Shown here in pieces: positions 1-5,757 of a DNA stretch of 9,704 bases. Source of the DNA: an uncultured Bacteroidota bacterium (lineage in GTDB: Bacteria > Bacteroidota > Bacteroidia > Bacteroidales > P3); the NCBI GenBank assembly GCA_902766265.1, contig CACXCY010000006.1, positions 1 to 9,704 of the forward strand, read 5' to 3'. Within the stretch, counting starts at the first letter, position 1. Each line of letters begins with the position of its first letter. The notes under the pieces were generated by a model. It was not told where the DNA came from. It searched no databases and saw only the letters and a program-made list of their open reading frames with translations. The position numbers and the translations under genes are program-made.

Positions 1-746
1 CCCAGCGGCAGCACCACCAGCATCATGGTGACGGCATCGGTGCTTGGGGTGATGATGGCTGCAAGAATCATGATGACCACGAGTGCCACTTTGCGGTAAC
101 GTTTCAGGAAGTCGGCCTTCAGCACGCCTATCTTGGCAAAGAAATAGGCCACGATGGGCATTTCGAACACCACGCCCATCATGAAGGTCAGCGTCAGCAG
201 GGTGCCGATGTAGGAGTTCAGCGATATCTGGTTGGCAATCGTCGCACTCACCTGATAGTTTCCGAGAAAGTTGACCGTCAGCGGAAAGATGATGAAATAG
301 CTAATTGCCACACCTATGAAAAACAGCATAACAAACGCCGCCGATCCCCGCACAGCCACGTGGCGTTCGTTGCTGTAGAGTGCCGGTTTCACGAACGTCC
401 ACAGTTCTATGGTCAGATAGGGGAATGCCACCACGAGCGCCGCCACGCCGGCAATCTCCATGTGGATGAAAAACTGCGACGCCAAGTTGATGTTGATGAG
501 TTCCACTTGGTCAATCTGCGGGCATAGCGACGGGATGCCCAGGGCTTCCGCCAGGCGGCACAGCAGCCGGTATGTGACGAAATCCTGACGCAGCGGTGCC
601 AGCACGATGCCGTCGAACAGCGTCTCCTTGAAGCAGAACGCCACGATGGCCACCGTCGCCGTCACCGCCAGGCAACGGATGATGACCCAGCGGAACACCT
701 CCAAGTGTCCCCAGAAAGTGGTGTTGTTCTGTTCTGTGTGAGGCAT
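1..746 (-). CDS. tatC: Sec-independent protein translocase subunit TatC (3' part beyond window edge)
   Basis: TatC is the multi-spanning inner-membrane receptor of the twin-arginine translocase; it binds RR signal peptides and recruits TatA. Reading leftward from the ATG at 746, 248 codons are visible and the frame is open at position 1. Family marks: N-terminal GHLEVFRW (residues 13-20, the usual HLEELR region); the two conserved glutamates, E127 in KPALYSNER and E195 in GVVFEMP (counterparts of E. coli E103 and E170); and ITPSTDAVT near the visible end. The roughly 24-residue excess before E127 lies in the first periplasmic loop, which contains C63 and C75. No other ATG is in frame between this start and tatA. 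The 88-nt gap to tatA holds a weak 5-bp hairpin (757-761/771-775) and no separate promoter, so the two genes are probably co-transcribed. The identification is firm; only the C-terminus is missing. Confidence 0.95.
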   Translation of the reverse strand, partial: MPHTEQNNTTFWGHLEVFRWVIIRCLAVTATVAIVAFCFKETLFDGIVLAPLRQDFVTYRLLCRLAEALGIPSLCPQIDQVELININLASQFFIHMEIAGVAALVVAFPYLTIELWTFVKPALYSNERHVAVRGSAAFVMLFFIGVAISYFIIFPLTVNFLGNYQVSATIANQISLNSYIGTLLTLTFMMGVVFEMPIVAYFFAKIGVLKADFLKRYRKVALVVIMILAAIITPSTDAVTMMLVVLPL

Positions 747-834
747 ACGATAGTGGCAGCGGCTTGGAGTCGCTGGTAGGGGGCATTTCCCGTTACCCGT
801 CGTCGGCAAAGAGCCGTGGTGGGACGGAGTCGGA

Positions 835-1071
835 CTATTCCTGTTTCGGTGAATTTTGTTGTGGCTCTTCCGAGAGGTTCTTCGGCTGTTGTGGCGCGTC
901 GGATGCGACATTGTTCACTTCGTCTTCGATGCCGTTCACCGCCTTTTTGTATTCTTTCACGCCTTTACCCATGCCTTTCATCAGCTCGGGAATTTTTTTG
1001 CCGCCAAAAAGAACCAGAACAATAATGAGGATGATGAGAATCTCCTGTCCGCCAATATTAAGTAATGTCAT
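835..1071 (-). CDS. tatA: Sec-independent protein translocase subunit TatA
   Basis: TatA is a small single-span inner-membrane protein that polymerises at TatC to form the passage for folded proteins with twin-arginine signals. The 78-aa product has the standard order: a short N-terminus, a membrane helix at about residues 8-22, the hinge FGGKK (22-26), an amphipathic basic helix (27-45, with PELMKGMGKGVKEYKKA), and an acidic/polar Q-rich tail. Length is normal for the family. The start at 1071 lies about 25 nt from the predicted transcription start of the minus-strand promoter. No tatB is seen. Bacteroidota commonly carry only TatA and TatC, with TatA serving both roles, but whether a second tatA-like gene exists elsewhere cannot be told from here. 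tatC follows on the same strand. Confidence 0.95.
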   Translation of the reverse strand: MTLLNIGGQEILIILIIVLVLFGGKKIPELMKGMGKGVKEYKKAVNGIEDEVNNVASDAPQQPKNLSEEPQQNSPKQE

Positions 1072-1103
1072 AATACAATGGGTTGATTGTTGTCTTCAAA
1101 ATG

Positions 1104-1135
1104 CAAAGATACAATATTTTCGCAAAATACAAAAA
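1104..1135 (-). promoter_or_regulatory. Bacteroidota-type promoter for tatAC
   Basis: On the minus strand a perfect -7 motif TATCTTTG (plus-strand CAAAGATA, 1104-1111) is preceded, after an 18-bp spacer, by a T-rich TTTTTG (plus-strand 1130-1135) that can serve as the -33 element. This matches the Bacteroides primary sigma consensus TTTG...TAnnTTTG. Transcription would begin near 1097, leaving a short leader of about 25 nt before tatA. Confidence 0.75.
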
Positions 1136-1328
1136 GTCGAGTGTCCAAGTGCGGCCAAAACCATCGTTCAGGGGTCGGCATAGAATTGGCAGGGAGCGGG
1201 TGGGGGGAATGGGGACGGGTGATTTTTGTTGGTGGCGTATAAGGTTGAAAATGTATATTCTATTTATTTGTGTAGTGAGAAAAAACAGATTTTTTTTGGC
1301 AAAGCTCCGTTATGTTAAATATTTTTTC

Positions 1329-1336
1329 TATCTTTG
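1329..1336 (+). promoter_or_regulatory. Bacteroidota-type -7 element for the atpEFHAG operon
   Basis: TATCTTTG exactly matches the Bacteroidota -7 consensus TAnnTTTG and is the same octamer found before tatA and rpsA. No good -33 TTG is seen at the expected distance. Instead there is an A6/T8 tract (1280-1297) upstream that could act as an UP-like or bent element. The predicted start is about 1342-1344, giving an untranslated leader of about 190 nt before atpE. This is the only convincing promoter for the cluster. Confidence 0.7.
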
Positions 1337-1342
1337 CACATT

Positions 1343-1483
1343 GGTTTGTTACACCCGTGAAGAGGTCAACGGCGGTGTCAAGCAGTTGAAGATTTGTGCG
1401 ATAGACAGGTGTCGGCTGGCATTGTCGCAAGAGGTGTGCGGGAAGAGTGTCGCAGAGTGCAAGGGCGATAGGGGAGACAAACC
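1343..1483 (+). promoter_or_regulatory. Candidate structured 5' leader RNA of atpE
   Basis: The first bases of the predicted transcript, GGTTTGT (1343-1349), pair perfectly with ACAAACC (1477-1483), closing a domain of about 140 nt. Inside are P2 (1351-1355/1374-1378, with an inner 1356-1358/1369-1371), P3 (TGCGATA 1397-1403 with TGTCGCA 1423-1429, one G-U) and P4 (TGTCGC 1448-1453 with GCGATA 1465-1470, one G-U). P3 and P4 use the same repeated words, so arms could swap. The 52 nt between the domain and the atpE ATG are A-rich and look unstructured. No credible coding frame runs through it. The rest of the 1072-1535 intergenic stretch holds the two divergent promoters and otherwise nothing I recognise. 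Function unknown; folding done by eye. Confidence 0.45.
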
Positions 1484-1535
1484 GCAACGGCCAAAGAACA
1501 ATTAACATAAGTAAAACCTTATAAATTTAAACGTT

Positions 1536-1793
1536 ATGTCAACATTATTAGTCTTATTGCAAGCTGCAGCAAGCATTGCCTGGGGTTATCTGGGCGCAGG
1601 TATTGGAGCCGGTCTGGCCACCATTGGTGCCGGTATCGGTATTGGTAAAATCGGTGGTGGCGCCATGGAGGGCATTGCCCGTCAGCCCGAAGCCGCCGGT
1701 ACCATCCGTTCAACCATGATTATTGCTGCTGCTCTGGTTGAAGGTGTTGCCTTCTTCGCAGTAGTTATCTGCCTGCTCGTCGTCCTGAAGTAG
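1536..1793 (+). CDS. atpE: F1Fo ATP synthase subunit c (proteolipid ring)
   Basis: Subunit c forms the rotating membrane ring of Fo; ions bind and release at one carboxylate per subunit. The 85-aa product has two membrane helices: a glycine-rich first helix (about 12-42, with GAGIGAG and GIGIGKIGGG), the polar loop RQPEA (49-53), and a second helix holding the essential E69 in ALVEGVAFF. Aligned on the RQP loop, positions that bind Na+ in Ilyobacter-type rings are replaced: I36 for Gln32, G70 for Ser66 and F74 for Tyr70. This predicts proton coupling. It is the first gene of the cluster, behind a long leader, and is followed by a terminator-like hairpin. Both features fit a need for several times more c than other subunits. 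No Shine-Dalgarno is seen; the sequence before the ATG is A/T-rich. Confidence 0.97.
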   Translation: MSTLLVLLQAAASIAWGYLGAGIGAGLATIGAGIGIGKIGGGAMEGIARQPEAAGTIRSTMIIAAALVEGVAFFAVVICLLVVLK

Positions 1794-1805
1794 GTATGAA
1801 CAGTC

Positions 1806-1849
1806 GTCTTCTGTCGGTAGCGATTGGCTGCCGACAGAAGATGCTTTTT
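1806..1849 (+). terminator. Terminator-like hairpin between atpE and atpF
   Basis: A 15-bp stem (1807-1821 with 1827-1841, one G-U, extendable by a G-U at 1806/1842) closes a 5-nt loop and is followed within 2 nt by T5 (1845-1849). This is the form of an intrinsic terminator. It lies just 13 nt after the atpE stop and inside the operon, so it is probably leaky or acts as an mRNA 3'-end stabiliser for atpE. No promoter is visible between it and atpF. Confidence 0.75.
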
Positions 1850-1938
1850 CTGAGATGTTATAGAAAGATATGAAGGAGCAGGATGGTGCAATAATGATTG
1901 CCGCTGCCGCCTTCGAAGAACTTTAGAAAAGTAGAACA

Positions 1939-2439
1939 ATGAACAATCCATTAATAAGCCCAGGTTTAGGCACATTCGTGTGGATGCTGGTGGCGTTTGG
2001 CATATTGGCCTTTATCCTTATCAAATGGGGCTGGCCTTTGCTGCTGAATCCGCTCAAAGAGCGTGAGGCCTACATCGACGAGCAACTCAACGCTGCCGCT
2101 AAGGCAAGAGAAGAGATGCAGAACATGAAACTCAACAATGAGGATCTGTTGAAGAGCGCCAAGGCAGAGCGTGACGAAATATTGCGAAACGCCCGTCTGA
2201 CGAGTGAAAAGATTGTTGAGGATGCCCGCATAAAAGCCACCGAAGAGGCCGACCGTATTGTGGAGAGCGCCCGCGAGAACATAAATTACGAGAAGCTCAA
2301 AGCCATGCACGACCTGAAAAACCAGATTGCCACGCTGTCGATTGAGATTGCCGAGAAGCTCATCAGCGCCGAACTGTCGGACAAGACCAAGGCCAACGAC
2401 CTGATAGCGCGCGAACTGGAAAACGCAAAACTGAATTAA
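1939..2439 (+). CDS. atpF: F1Fo ATP synthase subunit b (peripheral stalk)
   Basis: Subunit b anchors the stator: an N-terminal membrane helix in Fo and a long right-handed coiled coil that reaches up F1 to the delta subunit. The 166-aa product shows a hydrophobic segment at about residues 11-35 (starting after SPGLGTF, ending before NPLKEREAYI), then an almost uninterrupted charged, alanine-rich helix to the C-terminus, with the typical LKERE start and a closing EIAEKLISAEL segment that contacts delta. Length is within the usual 155-175 aa. It lies 145 nt after atpE, an unusually wide gap occupied by the terminator-like hairpin, and 59 nt before atpH. The start at 1939 is preceded by an A-rich stretch without a Shine-Dalgarno. 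Only one b gene is seen, so a b2 homodimer is expected. Confidence 0.95.
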   Translation: MNNPLISPGLGTFVWMLVAFGILAFILIKWGWPLLLNPLKEREAYIDEQLNAAAKAREEMQNMKLNNEDLLKSAKAERDEILRNARLTSEKIVEDARIKATEEADRIVESARENINYEKLKAMHDLKNQIATLSIEIAEKLISAELSDKTKANDLIARELENAKLN

Positions 2440-2498
2440 TAACCAACGGAATCTGAGAAGACGGTATCGAAAGCCCGTCGACTAGGTTCCCCATCGTT

Positions 2499-3056
2499 AT
2501 GGAAGATTACAGAGTCAATATCAACTACGCGAAAGCACTGTTCCTTATCGCTACCGACAAGCAGCAGCAGGATGAGGTACTCGCCGATATGCGGCTGGTG
2601 CATCAGGTGTGCGCTGAGAACCGTGAGCTGAACGTGGCGTTCAATAATCCCGTAATTAAAGAGTCGAAGAAGGTGGCCGTTCTCAACGACCTGTTCGAGG
2701 ACAAGGTTTCGCAGGTCAGTCAGCTGTTCCTCTCTTTCGTCGTCAAGAAACGTCGCACCGTCAACCTTCGTGGCATTAGCAGTGCCTACATGGACCTCTA
2801 TCGCGATGCCCACAATATCGTCCGTTCCGAACTGGTGACGGCCATCGAGGTGGAGCCCGAAGCGAAGGAACTGGTCAAGAAGGTGATTGGCGACTACACA
2901 CGAAAGCAAGTCGAGCTCGAGGCACGGACCGATGACAAAATGCTTGGGGGCTTCTGCATGTCGTTCGACAACAATATGTATGACGCCCGCTTGCGTACCA
3001 AGGTTTCCAAACTGCGCAAAGAGTTCCGGAAGAATATCTACGAGAGCAAGCTATAG
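2499..3056 (+). CDS. atpH: F1Fo ATP synthase subunit delta
   Basis: Delta (OSCP-like) sits on top of F1 and joins the alpha N-termini to the b stalk. The 185-aa product opens with NINYAKALFLIA (residues 7-18), matching the family's RYAKALF start, followed by a mainly helical N-terminal domain. The C-terminal family signature is clear at about 144-176 (DDKMLGGFCMSFDNNMYDA then RLRTKVSKLRKEF), equivalent to the usual LIGGFxxxxGxxxxDxSxxxxL. Length is normal. It follows atpF by 59 nt; that gap contains a weak 5-bp hairpin (2460-2464/2475-2479). atpA begins 52 nt downstream after an A/T-rich stretch. No internal promoter was found. Confidence 0.94.
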   Translation: MEDYRVNINYAKALFLIATDKQQQDEVLADMRLVHQVCAENRELNVAFNNPVIKESKKVAVLNDLFEDKVSQVSQLFLSFVVKKRRTVNLRGISSAYMDLYRDAHNIVRSELVTAIEVEPEAKELVKKVIGDYTRKQVELEARTDDKMLGGFCMSFDNNMYDARLRTKVSKLRKEFRKNIYESKL

Positions 3057-3108
3057 CCACCCATCGCAAAGGGATAAATAATAGTATAGAAAAATAAATC
3101 ATTATTAT

Positions 3109-4689
3109 ATGTCAGAAATTAAACCTGCCGAAGTATCGGCGATACTTAAGAAACAACTCGCCGACGTCAATCTCGAGGTTTCCCTCGAAGAGGTCGGCAC
3201 TGTGCTCACCGTCGGCGACGGCATCGCCCGCGTTTACGGATTGAACAACGCACAGTCGGGCGAGCTGGTGGAATTCGAGACAGGCGAACAAGGCATCGTC
3301 CAGAACCTTGAAGAGGACAACGTCGGCGTTGTGATGCTGGCTGAAAGCAACACCATCAACGAAGGCGACATGGTGAAGCGCACCAAGCGCATCGCCTCCG
3401 TCAAGGTGGGTGAACAACTTGTCGGTCGTGTCATCAACACCATCGGTGAACCTATCGACGGCAAAGGCCCCATCGAAGGCGAACTCTTCGATATGCCTCT
3501 TGAGCGCAAGGCCCCTGGCGTCATCTTCCGTCAGCCCGTGGAGCAGCCGCTGCAGACCGGTATCAAGGCCATTGACTCGATGATTCCTATCGGACGTGGT
3601 CAGCGTGAGCTCATCATTGGCGACCGTCAGACAGGTAAGACCGCCATCGCCATCGACACCATCATCAATCAGAAAAACTTTTTTGATGCCGGCGACCCCG
3701 TCTACTGTATCTATGTAGCATGCGGTCAGAAGGGTTCCACCGTGGCCAACCTGGTGAAGAACCTCGAAGAGAAGGGCGCTATGGCCTACACCATCGTTGT
3801 GGCCGCTACAGCTTCCGACCCCGCTGCCATGCAGTTCTATGCTCCTTTCGCAGGCGCTGCCATCGGTGAATATTTCCGCGACACGGGACGTAACGCTCTC
3901 GTAATCTATGACGACCTCTCCAAGCAGGCCGTTGCTTACCGTGAGGTCTCGTTGTTGCTCCGTCGTCCCCCTGGACGTGAGGCATACCCTGGCGATGTGT
4001 TCTACCTGCACTCACGCCTCCTGGAACGTGCCGCACGTATCATCCAGAGCGACGAGATTGCTGCCAACATGAACGACTTGCCTGTCTGCCTGAAAGGCAA
4101 GGTGAAAGGTGGCGGTTCCCTTACCGCTCTGCCTATCATCGAGACCCAGGCCGGTGACGTGTCGGCTTATATCCCCACCAACGTCATCTCCATTACCGAT
4201 GGTCAGATATTCTTGGAGACCAACCTGTTCAACTCGGGTGTCCGTCCGGCTATCAACGTCGGTATCTCGGTGAGCCGCGTGGGTGGTAAGGCACAGATCA
4301 AGTCCATGAAGAAGATTGCCGGTACCTTGAAACTCGACCAGGCGCAGTACCGTGAGTTGGAGGCCTTCTCCAAGTTCGGTTCCGACCTCGATGCCGCCAC
4401 CAAGGCGGTGCTCGACAAAGGTGCCCGTAACGTCGAAATCCTCAAGCAGCCCCAGTACAGCCCCATGGCTGTGGAAGACCAGGTGGCCATCATCTTCTGC
4501 GGAACGAAAGGTCTGCTCCAGAAGGTGCCCGTCGACAAAGTGCGCAACTTCGAGGCGGAGTTCCTGTTCTTCATGCGTCAGAACCATGCCGATGTCATGG
4601 CCAACCTCCGTGCCGGCAAGCTGATAGACCAGGATCTTGAGACGCTGCGCAAGGTGGCCACCGATATGGCTGAAAAATATATTAAGTAA
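3109..4689 (+). CDS. atpA: F1Fo ATP synthase subunit alpha
   Basis: Alpha alternates with beta in the F1 hexamer, holds the non-catalytic nucleotide site and gives an arginine finger to the catalytic site. In the 526-aa product the Walker A loop GDRQTGKT is at 171-178, the Walker B strand ALVIYDD ends at D268-D269, and the alpha/beta signature PAINVGISVS is at 380-389, directly followed by the finger R390. It is about a dozen residues longer than E. coli alpha; extra sequence around 320-334 (MNDLPVCLKGKVKGG) sits where E. coli has a shorter loop. This appears usual for Bacteroidota. The catalytic partner beta (atpD) is not in the window. Upstream is A/T-rich with no Shine-Dalgarno. The gap to atpG is 96 nt and contains a G/C-rich stem. 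Confidence 0.97.
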   Translation: MSEIKPAEVSAILKKQLADVNLEVSLEEVGTVLTVGDGIARVYGLNNAQSGELVEFETGEQGIVQNLEEDNVGVVMLAESNTINEGDMVKRTKRIASVKVGEQLVGRVINTIGEPIDGKGPIEGELFDMPLERKAPGVIFRQPVEQPLQTGIKAIDSMIPIGRGQRELIIGDRQTGKTAIAIDTIINQKNFFDAGDPVYCIYVACGQKGSTVANLVKNLEEKGAMAYTIVVAATASDPAAMQFYAPFAGAAIGEYFRDTGRNALVIYDDLSKQAVAYREVSLLLRRPPGREAYPGDVFYLHSRLLERAARIIQSDEIAANMNDLPVCLKGKVKGGGSLTALPIIETQAGDVSAYIPTNVISITDGQIFLETNLFNSGVRPAINVGISVSRVGGKAQIKSMKKIAGTLKLDQAQYRELEAFSKFGSDLDAATKAVLDKGARNVEILKQPQYSPMAVEDQVAIIFCGTKGLLQKVPVDKVRNFEAEFLFFMRQNHADVMANLRAGKLIDQDLETLRKVATDMAEKYIK

Positions 4690-4718
4690 CGATAAAACAA
4701 TTTTCGCCTGACCTGTAA

Positions 4719-4755
4719 CGGCCGGTGGCAGCGACATCTGTACTACCTCCGGCCG
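4719..4755 (+). promoter_or_regulatory. G/C-rich intercistronic stem-loop between atpA and atpG
   Basis: CGGCCGG (4719-4725) pairs with CCGGCCG (4749-4755), and two more G-C pairs (4727-4728/4746-4747) form beyond a T-T mismatch, leaving a 17-nt loop. No T-run follows, so it is not a terminator. It ends 30 nt before the atpG start and may protect the atpA 3' end or lower atpG expression relative to atpA, matching the 3:1 alpha:gamma ratio. The function is inferred. Confidence 0.45.
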
Positions 4756-4785
4756 CGCAGGGGTGGAAAAAGGAATACTACACTA

Positions 4786-5664
4786 ATGGCAAATTTAAAA
4801 GAAGTACGCACCCGCATCGCCTCGGTGAGCAGCACGCAGCAGATTACTTCCGCCATGAAGATGGTCTCTGCCGCCAAGTTCCGCAGGGCTCAGAACGCTA
4901 TTATCGGCATGCGGCCCTACGCTGCCATGCTCAACGAGATTATCAGCGACATCGACGTGGAAGACGGCGTGCAGACTCCCTACCACGAGGTACGTCGTCC
5001 CGACAACGTTCTCCTGGTGGTGGTGACTTCCAACAAGGGTCTCTGCGGTGCTTTCAACTCCAACGTTATCAAGGAGGCCTCGGCTCGTGTGGACTACTAC
5101 ACCAAGGAGGTGAAGTGCGCCAACCTGTCCATGATAACCATTGGACGACGTGGTTCTGAGTTCTTCTCCAAGCACACTCCCTATGTGAAGGAGTGTCACG
5201 ACGAGATTCTTGATGCTGCCACTTTCGACGCCATCTCGGCGGTGGGTGAGAGCATTATGCAGGGTTTCTGTGAGAAGAAATATGACCGCGTGGAGTTGAT
5301 ATACAATCAGTTCAAGAACTCCATTACGCAGATTCTTTCCACCGAGCAGTTTCTGCCTGTGGTGCCCAAGAAGGACGAGAAGAGCCAAGCTGCGGGGCCG
5401 AAGAACGACTATATCTACGAGCCCGACAAGGAGGAGATACTCCGCGAGATGATACCACTCACGCTGCGTTCGCAGTTCTACCGCGTGGTGCTCGACTCGC
5501 TGGCTGCTGAGCATGGTGCCCGTATGACGGCTATGCAGAAAGCCACCGACAACGCCACCGAACTGCTCAAGGAGCTGCGTCTCTCGTACAACAAGGCACG
5601 TCAGGCGGCTATTACCAACGAGATTATCGAGATTGTCAGCGGTAGCGAAGCCCTGAAAGGATAG
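4786..5664 (+). CDS. atpG: F1Fo ATP synthase subunit gamma (central shaft)
   Basis: Gamma is the rotating shaft linking the c-ring to the alpha3beta3 head. The 292-aa product starts with the N-terminal coiled-coil strand (MANLKEVRTRIASVSSTQQI, then TSAMKMVSAAKFRRA, residues 1-35), has the Rossmann-like domain entry VVVTSNKGLCGAFNSN (78-93), and ends with the matching C-terminal helix, family signature at about 267-290 (SYNKARQAAITNEIIEIVSG). Length is close to E. coli gamma (287). A charged segment at about 194-218 (KKDEKSQAAGPKNDY...) looks like a surface insertion before the C-terminal helix. The start at 4786 is set by the conserved MANLKEVR. It is the last gene of the operon; a strong terminator follows 37 nt after the stop. 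Confidence 0.97.
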   Translation: MANLKEVRTRIASVSSTQQITSAMKMVSAAKFRRAQNAIIGMRPYAAMLNEIISDIDVEDGVQTPYHEVRRPDNVLLVVVTSNKGLCGAFNSNVIKEASARVDYYTKEVKCANLSMITIGRRGSEFFSKHTPYVKECHDEILDAATFDAISAVGESIMQGFCEKKYDRVELIYNQFKNSITQILSTEQFLPVVPKKDEKSQAAGPKNDYIYEPDKEEILREMIPLTLRSQFYRVVLDSLAAEHGARMTAMQKATDNATELLKELRLSYNKARQAAITNEIIEIVSGSEALKG

Positions 5665-5701
5665 CCCCCGCATCTGAAATACGCATGAGTGCAAACCGCA
5701 C

Positions 5702-5736
5702 ACCGCCACTTCCTCGCAAGATCAAGTGGCGGTTTT
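5702..5736 (+). terminator. Intrinsic terminator of the atp operon
   Basis: CCGCCACTT (5703-5711) pairs perfectly with AAGTGGCGG (5724-5732), with one more A-T pair (5702/5733), a 12-nt loop, and T4 directly after the stem (5733-5736). It lies between atpG and the permease start at 5758, only 21 nt upstream of that ATG. Confidence 0.85.
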
Positions 5737-5757
5737 CATAGTCAAACGAATGTTCCC

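Noticed and set aside
1083..1505. 140-aa frame in the tatA-atpE intergenic region, and an 82-aa frame on the other strand
   Set aside because: Composition looks random, no atpB-like helices, and the region contains both divergent promoters and a base-paired leader; I see no remnant of atpB.
3112..4011. 299-aa minus-strand frame inside atpA (and similar ones in atpA 3' half and atpG)
   Set aside because: Shadow of conserved ATP synthase genes; no recognisable domain or promoter.
5689..5757. Upstream in-frame ATG that would add 23 residues to the permease
   Set aside because: The extension spans the atp terminator hairpin and adds a hydrophilic His/Arg-rich tail unlike the family; ATG 5758 gives a normal FHS N-terminus.
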